In this document: piece after piece, positions 8,817-18,120 of the stretch
Layout of the letters: each line of letters opens with the position of its first letter
Numbering within the stretch: position 1 is the stretch's first letter
Assembly (NCBI RefSeq): GCF_007677875.1
Contig: NZ_VEDO01000006.1
Coordinates: 282,897 to 346,896 of the forward strand
Direction: 5' to 3'
DNA: 64,000 bases
From: Variovorax boronicumulans
GTDB taxonomy: Bacteria > Pseudomonadota > Gammaproteobacteria > Burkholderiales > Burkholderiaceae_C
The notes under the pieces: generated by a model
Databases searched by the model: none
What the model was told of the DNA's origin: nothing
What the model saw: the letters and a program-made list of their open reading frames with translations, nothing else
Position numbers and translations under genes: made by a program

Positions 8817-10343
8817 TCAATGCTGCGGCGTGGCCGAGAGGTCCACGCCGCGCAGCATGCGCGCGACCAGCCAGGCGGCGCCGGCCACCATCACCGCGCC
8901 GGCCAGGGCGATGGCCTGCAAGGCACGGGTGAAGCTGGCGTGCGCCGTCTGCAGCAGCGCCGCCGCGGCGGCCGCGGGCAGGCCCTCGGCCAGGTGCACG
9001 GCGCCACCCAGAGAAGCACCGGCGGCCGGCAGCAACGCCCGCTCCAGGCCGGCCGGCCAGTCGCCGCCCAGCCCGTGGCGGTAGACCACCATGCCGGCGC
9101 TGCCCAGCAGCGCGATGCCCAACGCACCGCTGAATTCCGAGGCCGTCTCCGACAGCGCCGAGGCCGCACCCGCGCGCTCGGGCGGCGCCGTGGTGATGAT
9201 GATCTCGTTGCCGATCGTGAACACCGGCGCCATGCCCAGCGCCATGACGACGGTGGCCGGCACCAGCGTCCACAGGCCCTGCCCGGCCGCCAGCAGGCCG
9301 AAGCCCAGCGCTGCAGCGACCAGGCCCACGACGATCACGCGGGCTCGCGGCCAGCGCGCCGCCAGCCGCGGCGCCGTCAGCGAACCCGCGACGAATGACA
9401 GCGCCCAGGGCAGCGTGGCGATGCCGGCCTGAAGCGGCGTGAGGTCCAGCACCAGCTGCAGGTACTGCGTCATGAAGATGTAGACGCCGAACATCGCCAG
9501 GCAGGTCAGCCCATAAGCGGCCAGCGCGGCGCAGAACGGTGCATGCCGGAACAGCCGCAGGTCGAGCAAGGGGTAGGCGATGCGGCCCTGGCGGCGCAGG
9601 AACAGCGCACCCACGGCCAGGCCCAGCAGCGTGGTGGCCCAGGACGCCACGGCGGAGCCATGCTCGGCCAGTTGCTTCAGTCCGTAGATCGTGAGCAGCA
9701 CGGCCGCCAGCGACAGCGCCACGCTGGCCAGATCGAGCCGGCCCGCCTGCGGGTCACGGTACTCGGGCAGCAGGCGCGGGCCCAGCACCAGCGTCAGCGC
9801 CATCACGGGCACGTTGAGCCAGAACACCGAACCCCAATGGAAGAACTCCAGCAGCACGCCGCCGACCAGCGGGCCGATCGCGCTGCCCAGCGAGAAGGCC
9901 GCGATCCAGACGCCGATGGCGAACTGGCGCTGGCCCGCGTCGTGGAACATGTTGCGGATCAGCGCCATGGTCGAGGGCGCGATCGTGGCGCCGGCCAGGC
10001 CCAGCAGCGCACGCGCCGCGACCAGCAGCTCGGCCGTGTGGGCCAGCGCCGCGAGTGCCGACGCGCCCGCGAAGCAGCCCGCGCCCAGAAGCAGCAAGCG
10101 GCGCCGGCCGATGCGGTCGCCCAGCGTGCCCATGGTGATCAGGAAGCCCGCGACGAAGAACCCGTAGATGTCCAGGATCCAGAGCAGCTGCGCGCTGGAC
10201 GGCTGCAACTCGCGGCTCAGCACGGGTAGCGCAAGATTCAGCACGGTGAGGTCCATCGCGTAGACCAGGCAGGGCAAGGCCAGCACGGCCAGGCCGGTCC
10301 ATTCGCGCGCCGTGGCGCGGGTGGCAGAGGTGGCAGAAGACAT
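8817..10343 (-). CDS. DHA2-type MFS drug exporter (SmvA/QacA-like)
   Basis: The 508-residue protein has about 14 membrane helices. The first helix carries the DHA2 hallmark YAMDLTVLNLALP with Asp31. MFS motif A, GTLGDRIGRRR, is at residues 72-82, and the motif C region (GSAIGPLVGG) is present. The N-terminal sequence resembles SmvA/QacA exporters of cationic dyes, quaternary ammonium compounds and biguanides, driven by proton exchange across the inner membrane. No TetR or LysR partner is adjacent, so regulation is not evident. Substrate range is inferred from similarity only. Confidence 0.88.
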   Translation of the reverse strand: MSSATSATRATAREWTGLAVLALPCLVYAMDLTVLNLALPVLSRELQPSSAQLLWILDIYGFFVAGFLITMGTLGDRIGRRRLLLLGAGCFAGASALAALAHTAELLVAARALLGLAGATIAPSTMALIRNMFHDAGQRQFAIGVWIAAFSLGSAIGPLVGGVLLEFFHWGSVFWLNVPVMALTLVLGPRLLPEYRDPQAGRLDLASVALSLAAVLLTIYGLKQLAEHGSAVASWATTLLGLAVGALFLRRQGRIAYPLLDLRLFRHAPFCAALAAYGLTCLAMFGVYIFMTQYLQLVLDLTPLQAGIATLPWALSFVAGSLTAPRLAARWPRARVIVVGLVAAALGFGLLAAGQGLWTLVPATVVMALGMAPVFTIGNEIIITTAPPERAGAASALSETASEFSGALGIALLGSAGMVVYRHGLGGDWPAGLERALLPAAGASLGGAVHLAEGLPAAAAAALLQTAHASFTRALQAIALAGAVMVAGAAWLVARMLRGVDLSATPQH

Positions 10344-10435
10344 CGCTGGAATCTACAGGCTGCGCCTGGCGATACGGCGGCGGCCGCAAGGTCGAATGGC
10401 ACGGCATGGCGCGATGGCCAGCGTCCACGCGGGAA

Positions 10436-10464
10436 GGCCCGTCCCGCACGCGGCGGAACGGGCC
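10436..10464 (-). terminator. Hairpin downstream of the membrane-protein gene
   Basis: GGCCCGT (10436-10442) and ACGGGCC (10458-10464) form a perfect seven-base stem with a 15-base loop, 44 bases past the stop of the leftward gene at 10509. No T tract follows on the minus strand, so any termination would be weak or factor-dependent. Confidence 0.3.
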
Positions 10465-10508
10465 CGGGTCTGCACGAAACACCGCGCGCCGTGCCGGCGC
10501 CTGGCGGC

Positions 10509-11495
10509 TTACACGACCACGCGGGCCGGTGCCGAGCGCCGGCCGAGGAAACCGGCGCCTGCAGAGACCACCAGGCCCAGCAGCAGCACGAACACGCCCG
10601 ACCAGGCCGCGCGGCTCAGACCCTTGGCGGTCGCGTCGGCGGCTTCGCGGGCCTTCTGCTCGGCCTGCACCTTCAGCTGCTGGTACTTGGCGACCGCATC
10701 GTTGTAGGTCTTCTCGTAGTTGGCAGCGATCTGCTCGGCCTCGGCGCGGCTCTTGCCCGTGCGCGCCACGATCACGTTGACCAGCGCCTCCTTGTCGGCG
10801 GCGTCCAGCGCCGGCTCGGCCTTCTTGCGCAGGCGATCGAAGAACGCAGAGAGCTCGTTGCCGGCATTCTGCGGCGCCGTGGCGGCGTCGGCGGCGGCCG
10901 CCTTGCCGTCCTGCACGGCGCTGTCGGCCTGCGACTTGACCACGTCCGGGTTGAGCTCGGGCTTGCCGGTCTGGCGCATCAGGATTTCGAGCTGGTTGCG
11001 GGCATCGGCGAAGTCGAAGTCGATGCCGTTCTTCTGCAGCTGCTGCTTGACTTCGGATGCCACGCCCGGCGCGGCCGCGGCGACGCCCTGGCCCGCCAGT
11101 GCGATGCCGCTGCCCGCCACGCGCGATGCGGCGCCAACCACGCCGGTGGCCAGCGAAGACAGCGCGTACACCGTCACCAGCGTCGTCACGGCCCAGCACA
11201 GTACGCCGTGCAGCGTGCCCTTGGCGGGCGCATTGCGACCGGCGAAATACGCGCCGATGGCCAGCGCGACCAGCGTGGACACGCCGACCCAGATGCCGGC
11301 GCCGGTACCGAATCCTGCGAGCGGATTGCCGGACTGCATCGCGTCGATGGAGCCCGACCCGATGGCCGTCCCCAGGGTGCCAAGGACGAGGTAGGTGGCC
11401 AACGCGAGGAGCAGGCCGGCGAAAACAGCGCCCCAGGAGATGGGCGCGTGGACGACGAGCGGGGCGCCAGGGGTGACCACGGTGGTGTTGTTCAT
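10509..11495 (-). CDS. Multi-pass membrane protein, unknown (PhnA-like label)
   Basis: The 328-residue protein has a conserved N-terminal block ISWGAVFAGLLLALATYLVLG with further hydrophobic stretches near residues 67-85 and 95-130. A long Ala/Lys/Glu-rich, probably helical region follows (about 170-300), then a last membrane segment near the C-terminus. Proteins starting SWGAVFAG are widespread in proteobacteria, sometimes under the uninformative label PhnA-like. No enzymatic motif is visible. It precedes the CsbD gene by 35 bases on the minus-strand map, both pointing left, so a shared envelope-stress role is plausible but unproven. Confidence 0.7.
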   Translation of the reverse strand: MNNTTVVTPGAPLVVHAPISWGAVFAGLLLALATYLVLGTLGTAIGSGSIDAMQSGNPLAGFGTGAGIWVGVSTLVALAIGAYFAGRNAPAKGTLHGVLCWAVTTLVTVYALSSLATGVVGAASRVAGSGIALAGQGVAAAAPGVASEVKQQLQKNGIDFDFADARNQLEILMRQTGKPELNPDVVKSQADSAVQDGKAAAADAATAPQNAGNELSAFFDRLRKKAEPALDAADKEALVNVIVARTGKSRAEAEQIAANYEKTYNDAVAKYQQLKVQAEQKAREAADATAKGLSRAAWSGVFVLLLGLVVSAGAGFLGRRSAPARVVV

Positions 11496-11530
11496 GGTGG
11501 GTGCCTAGAAGGTTGCAGGGGATCCGGCGG

Positions 11531-11779
11531 TCAGCGACGGACCAGCGCAGTGCCGATCAGAAAGGCCAGGCCGGCGACCAGCGCGGTGACGAGGAACGGG
11601 TTCTTGCCAGCCGAATCGCGCACCAGGTCCAGCGCCTGGCCGGCCGCCTGCTGGACGCCGCCGGCGACCTGGCGTGCCTTGCCTTCGAGCTGCAACGCGC
11701 GGTCGCTGGTGGCGCCGCCCACGGCGTCCTGCACGCGGCCTGCGATCTTGTGGAGGGTTCCTTCGGCTTGTTCGAGCAT
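11531..11779 (-). CDS. CsbD-like stress protein with C-terminal membrane helix
   Basis: The 82-residue protein begins MLEQAEGTLHKIAGRVQDAVGG, matching the CsbD family of general stress proteins, which fold as a small helical bundle. The last 25 residues (NPFLVTALVAGLAFLIGTAL) form a membrane helix, a variant similar to ElaB/YqjD-type ribosome-associated membrane proteins. A start 15 bases upstream (adding MRKTA) is equally possible, as both have weak ribosome-binding sites. It lies upstream of the membrane-protein gene in the same direction. Confidence 0.75.
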   Translation of the reverse strand: MLEQAEGTLHKIAGRVQDAVGGATSDRALQLEGKARQVAGGVQQAAGQALDLVRDSAGKNPFLVTALVAGLAFLIGTALVRR

Positions 11780-11960
11780 GGCTGTCTTTCGCATCGGTTG
11801 TTGTCGCCCCGACAGCCCGTCGCGATCAGCGCAGGGGCCTTCGGGTGCCCACGAGATGACGGGCAACCGGATGCTAGGCACGGCGCGCGCCCGGCGCCCG
11901 CGACAAGCGCTTCACCGGATGTAGGTGCGCAGCCTGCGACGGTGCGGGCGCAGGCTACCG

Positions 11961-13739
11961 TCAAGCCTGCTCGTCCCGGTACCAGCGGTCCTTGCCCAGC
12001 ATCACGTGGTGGTGGCCCGCGCCGGCAGGCATCATCGGGAAGCAGTTCTCCTGCGCGGCCACCTGCACGTCGAGGAAGAAGGGCCCGTCGTGCGCCAGGC
12101 ATTCGGCCAGCGCGGCACCGAGCTCGGCCGGATCGGACACGCGCCGCGCACCCCAGCCGAAGGCCCTGGCCAGCGCCACGAAGTCGGGCAGCGCGGCGTT
12201 CCAGCTGTGCGAGAGGCGGTTGCCGTGGTTCAGTTCCTGCCACTGCCGCACCATGCCCATGTAGCCGTTGTTGGACAGCACGAGCTTGACGGGCGTGGCG
12301 TGCTGCACGGCGGTGGACAGCTCTTGGATGTTCATGAGCACCGAGGCGTCGCCGCTTACGCAGACGACGAGCGCATCCGGGTGCGCCACCTGCGCCCCGA
12401 TGGCGGCCGGCAGGCCGTAGCCCATGGTGCCGGCGCCGCCCGAGGTCAGCCAGCGGCGCGGGCGCTCGAAGCGCAGGTACTGCGCGGCCCACATCTGGTG
12501 CTGGCCCACGTCGGTGGAGACGATGGCGTCACGCCCGGCAATCTGCGCCTGCAGCGTGGCCATGAGTTGCTGCGGCAGGATGGCCTCGGGCTGCGGCGTG
12601 AAGCCCAGGCAGCGCTGGGCGCGCCAGCGCTCCACGCGCTGCCACCAGGGCGCGAGCCGCGCCGGGTCGAGGCCGCGCAGTTCGGGCAGGGCCAGCAACG
12701 CGTCGAGCACGGCGCCGCAGTCGCCGACGATGGGCACGTCGACCTGCACCGTGCGGTGGATCGCGCTCGGGTCGATGTCGATGTGGATCTTGCGCGCGTG
12801 CGGGCAGAACTCGTCCAGCTTGCCGGTCACGCGGTCGTCGAAGCGCGCGCCCACGTTGATGACGAGGTCGGCCTCGTGCATGGCCAGGTTGGCTTCCAGC
12901 GTGCCGTGCATGCCCAGCATGCCGACGAAAGCGGGATCGGAAGCCGGGAACGCGCCCAGGCCCATCAGCGTGAGCGTGCAGGGGCCGCCGACCTGGCGCA
13001 CGAGTCGCGCGAAGGCGGCGCACGCGGCCGGCCCCGCGTTGACGAGGCCGCCCCCGCCGTAGAACACGGGCCTGCGCGCGGTGGACATCAGATCGGTCGC
13101 GCGCTGCAGGCTGCCGCGCGGCAGGGCTGGGCGCGGTGCTGCGCGCAGCGGCCGTGCCGCCAGGGGCTGGCCCACGGGCGCGAGTTGTACGTCCTTGGGC
13201 ACGTCCATCAGCACGGGGCCGGGCCGTCCACCTGCGGCGATGGTCAGCGCGCGGCGCACCGCGTCGCCGACCTGGGCCGCGCTGCGCGGCTGGCAGTTCC
13301 ACTTGGTCACCGGCCGCGACATGCCCAGCGCATCGCTCTCCTGGAAGGCCTGGGTGCCGATCACGGCCGTGGCCACCTGGCCGCTGATGCACAGCACCGG
13401 CACGGAATCGCTCATCGCGTCGAGCAGGCCCGTGATGGTGTTGCCCACACCGGGACCGGAGGTGACCAGCACCACCCCGACCTTGCCTGTGCTGCGCGCA
13501 TAGCCCTCGGCCGCGTGCACGGCAGCCTGCTCGTGGCGCACGAGGATGTGGCGCAGCCGCGGCTCGCCGTGCAGCGCGTCGTACAGCGGCAGCGCAGCGC
13601 CGCCGGGGTAGCCGAACAGGGTATCGACGCCGCCTTCGATCAGGGCGTCCAGCAGCGCCTGGGCGCCGTTGCGCGGAGCGGCGGGCGCCGCCGGGGAGAC
13701 GGTGGCGGGCTGGGGATCGAGGACGTCAGAGGTTTTCAT
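11961..13739 (-). CDS. ilvB: Acetolactate synthase large subunit
   Basis: The 592-residue ThDP enzyme condenses pyruvate (or pyruvate with 2-oxobutyrate) in branched-chain amino-acid synthesis. The N-terminal domain has [15 protein letters not shown] and the catalytic Glu in [15 protein letters not shown]. The central FAD/quinone-type domain is at about 215-350. The C-terminal ThDP motif is [15 protein letters not shown], with GDA in place of the usual [19 protein letters not shown] supports the anabolic class. No small subunit (ilvN) or ilvC is adjacent, unlike the usual ilvBNC operon. The gene faces an Lrp regulator across 89 bases, so it is probably a second, separately regulated copy. Confidence 0.88.
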   Translation of the reverse strand: MKTSDVLDPQPATVSPAAPAAPRNGAQALLDALIEGGVDTLFGYPGGAALPLYDALHGEPRLRHILVRHEQAAVHAAEGYARSTGKVGVVLVTSGPGVGNTITGLLDAMSDSVPVLCISGQVATAVIGTQAFQESDALGMSRPVTKWNCQPRSAAQVGDAVRRALTIAAGGRPGPVLMDVPKDVQLAPVGQPLAARPLRAAPRPALPRGSLQRATDLMSTARRPVFYGGGGLVNAGPAACAAFARLVRQVGGPCTLTLMGLGAFPASDPAFVGMLGMHGTLEANLAMHEADLVINVGARFDDRVTGKLDEFCPHARKIHIDIDPSAIHRTVQVDVPIVGDCGAVLDALLALPELRGLDPARLAPWWQRVERWRAQRCLGFTPQPEAILPQQLMATLQAQIAGRDAIVSTDVGQHQMWAAQYLRFERPRRWLTSGGAGTMGYGLPAAIGAQVAHPDALVVCVSGDASVLMNIQELSTAVQHATPVKLVLSNNGYMGMVRQWQELNHGNRLSHSWNAALPDFVALARAFGWGARRVSDPAELGAALAECLAHDGPFFLDVQVAAQENCFPMMPAGAGHHHVMLGKDRWYRDEQA

Positions 13740-13786
13740 GCCCTCTATTTTTTCGGCGATGGCGCAGAATAGGCTTCTTGTTTTTC

Positions 13787-13814
13787 GAAGTTCAGGCGGT
13801 TTGTTCCGAACTTC
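13787..13814. promoter_or_regulatory. Candidate Lrp operator between ilvB and lrp
   Basis: GAAGTTC (13787-13793) and GAACTTC (13808-13814) form a perfect inverted repeat with centres 21 bases apart, two helical turns, in the divergent ilvB/lrp intergenic region. It ends 14 bases before the lrp ATG. Spacing and position suit a dimeric regulator acting on both promoters; the Lrp protein beside it is the obvious candidate. Confidence 0.45.
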
Positions 13815-13828
13815 ATTCGGAGAAGAGA

Positions 13829-14296
13829 ATGTCTGACGGAAAAATCTTCGACAAGACCGATCTCGCCATCCTGCGCATCCTGCTGCAGGACGCGCGCCGC
13901 ACGCTGCAGGAGATCGGCGCCGAAGTGGGCCTGTCGCCGACCAGCTGCTGGAGCCGTATCAAGCGGCTGCAGGACGAGGGCGTGATCAAGCGCTACACGG
14001 TCGAGGTGGACCCGGCCAGCCTGGGCTACCAGGACACGGTCATCGTGCAGCTCACGCTGGAGAGCCACACCGAGGACACGCTCTACGCCTTCGGCCAGGT
14101 GCTGGCGACCATCCCCGAAATCCTGGAGGCCTATCTGGTCTCAGGCGACTACGACTACTACATCCGCATCGCCGTGCGCGACACGCGCGACTACGAGCGG
14201 CTGCTGCGCGAGAAGCTCTACAAGATTCCCGGCATCCGGCACAGCAAATCGCACTTTGTGCTGCGCGTGCTCAAGGAATCCACCGTACCTGTTTAG
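13829..14296 (+). CDS. Lrp/AsnC-family regulator
   Basis: The 155-residue protein has an N-terminal HTH ([39 protein letters not shown], about residues 8-47) and a RAM ligand domain (about 65-145). A purine-rich GGAGAAGAG site precedes the ATG at 13829. It is divergent from the acetolactate synthase gene, the typical arrangement of a local Lrp regulator controlling its neighbour in response to an amino acid. Leucine or valine would fit the pathway, but the effector cannot be read from sequence. Confidence 0.92.
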   Translation: MSDGKIFDKTDLAILRILLQDARRTLQEIGAEVGLSPTSCWSRIKRLQDEGVIKRYTVEVDPASLGYQDTVIVQLTLESHTEDTLYAFGQVLATIPEILEAYLVSGDYDYYIRIAVRDTRDYERLLREKLYKIPGIRHSKSHFVLRVLKESTVPV

Positions 14297-14442
14297 GGGC
14301 CCGTAGGCGCCGGCCGACAGTCCGATTGCGTCCGCGCCGACGGTCAGACCCGCACGAGACCATGGGCCCAGGGCCAATATGCGCCCGATCATGCGCGAAT
14401 GCGCAGCCAGTTGCGCACACTAAACGGACAGAAAGGCACACC

Positions 14443-15282
14443 ATGCGCAGCGGTCGGCGTTTTTCCACCCAGGGTCTGACGGCGGCGGCCGTGCTGGCCT
14501 GCAGCACTGGCGGGGCCACGGCCCAAGGCCTCACCTACGCAGAGGAACCACGAGTGTGGCTGCAGTTGTCGGCCTTCCGGCCCAACATGGACTCGCGCGT
14601 GCGGCTGGACGAAACCGACAGCGTGCTGCAGGGCACGCCGCTGGATGGCGAGAACGACTTCGGCCTGGCCCGCCGCAAGACCGTGCCGGCCGTGCTGCTG
14701 GGCGGGCGGCTGTCCGAGCGCTGGCGCGCCGAGTTCGAGTACTTCTCGCTGGACCGCAGTGGCAGCGCCAGCACCGACGGCATCCGCTTTGGCGACGGGC
14801 AGTTCGTGGCCGACATCGACACGCGCATGCGCACGCGCACCTACCGGCTCAGCGCCGGCTACTCCTTCCTGAAACAGCCCGACCGTGAGGCCGGCGTGCT
14901 GCTCGGCGCGCATGTGACGGACGCGCTGCTGCGCGTGCAGGGGGCGGCCATCGTGAACGGCCAGCCCGTGGGCGCCTTCACCGAACGGCGCACGGAGACG
15001 GTGCCCGCGCCCACGGTGGGCGTGTACGGCAGCTGGCGGCCAGGCGCCGGGCGCTGGGAACTGAGCGGCCGCGCCGACCTGTTCAAGCTGCACATCGGCG
15101 ACTACGACGGCCGCCTCGTGAACCTGCAGGCCAATGCGATGTACCGCGTCACGCCCAACGTGGGACTGGGCCTGGGCTGGCGCTACCACGACCTGCGCGT
15201 GGACGCCGACGCGCGCAATTTCTCGGGCGAGATCAAATACCGCATGAACGGCCCGCAGCTGTTCCTGCAGGCCGGGTTCTGA
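14443..15282 (+). CDS. Outer-membrane beta-barrel protein, unknown
   Basis: The 279-residue protein has a signal peptide ending near GATAQG (residue 28). The mature part alternates polar and hydrophobic residues in strand-like pieces (VWLQLSAFRP, WRAEFEYFSLDR, TYRLSAGYSFL, VGLGLGWRYHDLRV) and ends in LFLQAGF. The C-terminal Phe is the Bam recognition signature of outer-membrane barrels. I predict 8-12 strands. No specific family was recognised. GAAAGG precedes the ATG at 14443. Confidence 0.7.
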   Translation: MRSGRRFSTQGLTAAAVLACSTGGATAQGLTYAEEPRVWLQLSAFRPNMDSRVRLDETDSVLQGTPLDGENDFGLARRKTVPAVLLGGRLSERWRAEFEYFSLDRSGSASTDGIRFGDGQFVADIDTRMRTRTYRLSAGYSFLKQPDREAGVLLGAHVTDALLRVQGAAIVNGQPVGAFTERRTETVPAPTVGVYGSWRPGAGRWELSGRADLFKLHIGDYDGRLVNLQANAMYRVTPNVGLGLGWRYHDLRVDADARNFSGEIKYRMNGPQLFLQAGF

Positions 15283-15289
15283 GGGAGGC

Positions 15290-16621
15290 TCAGCCGCGCA
15301 CCACCGCGTGCTCGAGCTGGCCCATCGCCTGGCGCACGGCGCCCAGACGGGCATCCTGCGTGCGCGCGGCCTGCACGATGCCGTCCATGATGGCGCTGGC
15401 GCGGCCGGCGGCCTCCTGGATCTGCGCGATCGCACGGCCGGTGTCCTGCACGCGCGCGCTGCCGGTCTGCACGCTCTGTGCGGAGGCGCCGATCACGTTC
15501 TTGATCTCGCGCGCGGCGTCGGCGCTGCGCCGCGCGAGGTTGCGCACCTCGCCGGCCACGACCGCGAAACCGCGGCCTTGCTCGCCAGCACGGGCGGCCT
15601 CCACGGCGGCATTGAGGGCGAGCAGGTTGGTCTGGAACGCGATGCCGTCGATCAGGCCCACCATCTCGCCGATGCGCTTGGAGTCGTCGCTGATCTGCGC
15701 CATGCTCTGGATCGCGCTGCCGATGGCGCTGTCCCCGGCCTGGGCCGCCGTGGCGACCTCACGGGTGTGGGCGTGGGCGCCATGGGCGCGTTCGGCACCG
15801 TCGCGCACCAATTGCTGCAGCTGCTCGAAGGCGTCCTGCACCAGCCGCGTGGCTTCGAAGCGGGCGGTGATGTCGGTGGCGTACTTGACGACCTTGAACG
15901 GCTGGCCGGACTGGTTCACGACCGGGCTGTAGTTCGCCTCGATCCAGACGTCGTTGCCCCGCCGTCCAACACGGCGGAACTGGCCGCGGTGGTGCTCGCC
16001 CTGCGCCAGCCGCTCCCAGAACGCGGCGTACTCGCGCGAAGCGCGCTCGGCCGGATCCACGAACATGCTGTGGTGGCGGCCGACCAGCTCGTCCTGCGAG
16101 GCGTAGCCCATGGCGTCGAGGAAGTTGCGGTTGCAGCGCAGGATGTGACCGTCCAGCGTGAATTCGATCACGGCCTGCGCCCGCCCCACGGCAGCCAGCT
16201 GGCTGGTGGCCTCGGCGGCGCGCAGCACTTCCGCAGAAATGTCCATCGCGTACTTGACGATGCGCACCACCTGCCCGCGGCGGTTGCGCACCGGGCTGTA
16301 GTTGGCCTGCAGCCAGACCTCCTGGCCGGTGCCGGTGCGGCGCTTGCAGCGGCCAACGAACGCCTCGCCGCGCCGCAGCTGCGCCCAGAACGCCTGGTAG
16401 GCCTGCTCGTCGTGTTCGGCCAAATCCAGAAAGATGCGGTGGTGCTGACCGCGCAACACGTCCAAGCCGTAACCCATCAGGGCCAGGAACTGGGGATTGG
16501 CCGTCAGGACGTGGCCGGCGGGATCGAACTCGACGACGGCCTGGTTGCCGTACAACGCCTGCAGCTGGCGCCGCGCGCGGGCACCGGAAAAGAAAATGGA
16601 AAACGCACGCAACGGATTCAT
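15290..16621 (-). CDS. Soluble PAS-PAS methyl-accepting chemotaxis protein (BdlA-like)
   Basis: The 443-residue protein has two tandem PAS domains. Each ends in the same GxDVWxEANYSPV block (about residues 35-140 and 160-265) with the preceding R-R-G-N/T motif. A short MCP signalling domain follows, with the conserved hairpin tip [32 protein letters not shown]. No transmembrane segment is present, so it signals in the cytoplasm. The layout matches BdlA and Aer-like energy or redox sensors, in which PAS domains bind haem or flavin. The signalling region is short, suggesting few methylation helices. No che genes lie nearby. Confidence 0.88.
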   Translation of the reverse strand: MNPLRAFSIFFSGARARRQLQALYGNQAVVEFDPAGHVLTANPQFLALMGYGLDVLRGQHHRIFLDLAEHDEQAYQAFWAQLRRGEAFVGRCKRRTGTGQEVWLQANYSPVRNRRGQVVRIVKYAMDISAEVLRAAEATSQLAAVGRAQAVIEFTLDGHILRCNRNFLDAMGYASQDELVGRHHSMFVDPAERASREYAAFWERLAQGEHHRGQFRRVGRRGNDVWIEANYSPVVNQSGQPFKVVKYATDITARFEATRLVQDAFEQLQQLVRDGAERAHGAHAHTREVATAAQAGDSAIGSAIQSMAQISDDSKRIGEMVGLIDGIAFQTNLLALNAAVEAARAGEQGRGFAVVAGEVRNLARRSADAAREIKNVIGASAQSVQTGSARVQDTGRAIAQIQEAAGRASAIMDGIVQAARTQDARLGAVRQAMGQLEHAVVRG

Positions 16622-16760
16622 GGAGGCCCTTCGATATTGGTGAGCCCATGGCATCGCAAGCGACGTGTGCATCGCGCTGTGCAGAGGCAAGCCGCGATTG
16701 TGGTCGGCTTGCCATCCGCTTTGCGCCAATCTTTTCCTCAAATCGGCAGCTTTTAGGAAC

Positions 16761-16804
16761 CAATGGCCGCAATAGCCATTGCGATCACGCCACGGTGTGG
16801 CGTG
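16761..16804 (-). repeat. Cluster of overlapping hairpins after DUF3455 gene
   Basis: Immediately past the stop of the leftward gene at 16805 lies a perfect hairpin CACGCCAC (16786-16793) / GTGGCGTG (16797-16804) with a three-base loop. Next to it, CAATGGC (16761-16767) pairs with GCCATTG (16775-16781), while the overlapping CGCAAT (16768-16773) pairs with ATTGCG (16778-16783). The last two hairpins exclude each other. There is no T tract. It may terminate the upstream gene or attenuate the chemotaxis gene downstream. Confidence 0.5.
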
Positions 16805-17389
16805 TCAGGCCGCCTTCCAGAAGATGTAGTCGGCCTGGTAGGGCACGGTGACGCGCTGGCCCTTGTTGGCCGCCGTGCAGGCCGTGGTCGTCGGCGCCAC
16901 GCCGCCTTGCAGTGCCACCCGCTGGATGTACGTCACACCACTCATGGCGCCGGAGCCCATGGCCGGGTTGGCCTTGACCAACTGGTACGGCAGGCTCGTC
17001 GGACCGGAGGGCGCGACCGCCAGCTGCGTGGCCGTGAGTTTGGAGCCATCCGCGGCTTCCCAGGTGGCCGGGGGACCGTAGTAGCGGCCCACCTGCTTGC
17101 CCGCACGGTCCATGAGCCTGGCTTGGGGCCCGACAAAGGTCCATTCGAGCTGGGCAGGCATGCCGGCCTTTTCGCGGCATTCGTACAGGATCTCGCCCTT
17201 GCCCACCGTTTCCATCGCGACACGGTTGCCGGCGGGCACCTGGATGCTGGCCGGCAGGCTGGTCTGCGAGAACGACGTGCCGCCCGGGCCGGACATGGAA
17301 CCGCAAGCGGCCAGCAGCGCGGCGGCCGCCAGCGCGGCGCCGGCGGTGCTGCAGCGGACCAGGGTGTGGGTGAAAGCGGGGGTGCGCAT
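16805..17389 (-). CDS. DUF3455 lipoprotein
   Basis: The 194-residue protein has a lipoprotein signal (LLAACGS, acylated Cys29). The mature part carries the DUF3455 pattern: VPAGNRVAMETVGKGEILYECR, then WTFVGPQARLMDRAGKQVGRYYGPPATWEAADGSKL, and a C-terminal YIQRVA...GVAPTT...VPYQADYIFWKA. Function of the family is unknown. Members are exported and often sit with stress genes. It has its own upstream space (289 bases, divergent from the acetyltransferase gene). Confidence 0.85.
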   Translation of the reverse strand: MRTPAFTHTLVRCSTAGAALAAAALLAACGSMSGPGGTSFSQTSLPASIQVPAGNRVAMETVGKGEILYECREKAGMPAQLEWTFVGPQARLMDRAGKQVGRYYGPPATWEAADGSKLTATQLAVAPSGPTSLPYQLVKANPAMGSGAMSGVTYIQRVALQGGVAPTTTACTAANKGQRVTVPYQADYIFWKAA

Positions 17390-17678
17390 GGGGACTCTCT
17401 CCAGTGGTTGAACGTGCAGGCACTACGGCGCACTTCGCGTTCTGGATGCAGCGGCAGTTGAAACAAATTGTGACCACCCTCTGCCAGCTGCCACCGGCCA
17501 GGATTGGCGCGCCTGGGGTGGATTGCCCCTGCTCGCGGCATGCCGCGCATTCCCTTCAAGGACCGCCAGTGCCCTGCGCCAGACCCCCGGCGAGCGGGCT
17601 GGCGGCCTGCATCGAAATGGCCATCGACGGCCAGCCGGCGATCTTTTTCGCAGCGCAGTCCGTAGGACACTGAGCGCC

Positions 17679-18095
17679 ATGCAGATCCGCCCCTACCTGG
17701 AGGCCGACGAGGCCGCCGTCGTCGCGCTCTGGCAGGCCTGCGGCCTGACCCGCCCCTGGAACGACCCGCACAAGGACATCGCGCGCAAGCTCACGGTGCA
17801 GCGCGAACTGTTCCTGGTCGGCGACGTGGACGGCCGGATCGTCGCCAGCGTGATGGCCGGCTACGAGGGCCACCGCGGCTGGGTCAACTACCTGGCCGTG
17901 GCACCAGAGCTGCGGGGCCAGGGCCATGGCGCCGCGCTGATGCGGCACGTCGAGCAGGCATTGCGCGCGCGCGGCTGCCCCAAGATCAGCCTGCTCGTGC
18001 GCTCGAGCAACAGCGCGGTGCAGGCCTTTTACCGCCGCCTGGGCTATGCGGTGGACGAGGCCGTGCCACTGGGCAAGCGGCTCATCCCCGACTGA
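17679..18095 (+). CDS. ypeA: GNAT-family acetyltransferase (YpeA-like)
   Basis: The 138-residue single-domain N-acetyltransferase has the acetyl-CoA-binding motif LAVAPELRGQGHGAALM (about residues 74-90), followed by LLVRSSNSAVQAFYRRLGY, a pattern shared with YpeA/RimI-like enzymes. The start at 17679 gives MQIRPYLEADEAAVVALW, the standard GNAT opening. The acceptor substrate is unknown. It lies 25 bases upstream of the DMT transporter in the same direction and probably shares its transcript. Confidence 0.88.
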   Translation: MQIRPYLEADEAAVVALWQACGLTRPWNDPHKDIARKLTVQRELFLVGDVDGRIVASVMAGYEGHRGWVNYLAVAPELRGQGHGAALMRHVEQALRARGCPKISLLVRSSNSAVQAFYRRLGYAVDEAVPLGKRLIPD

Positions 18096-18120
18096 CCAGG
18101 AGGGGCACAATCCGCGCCCC

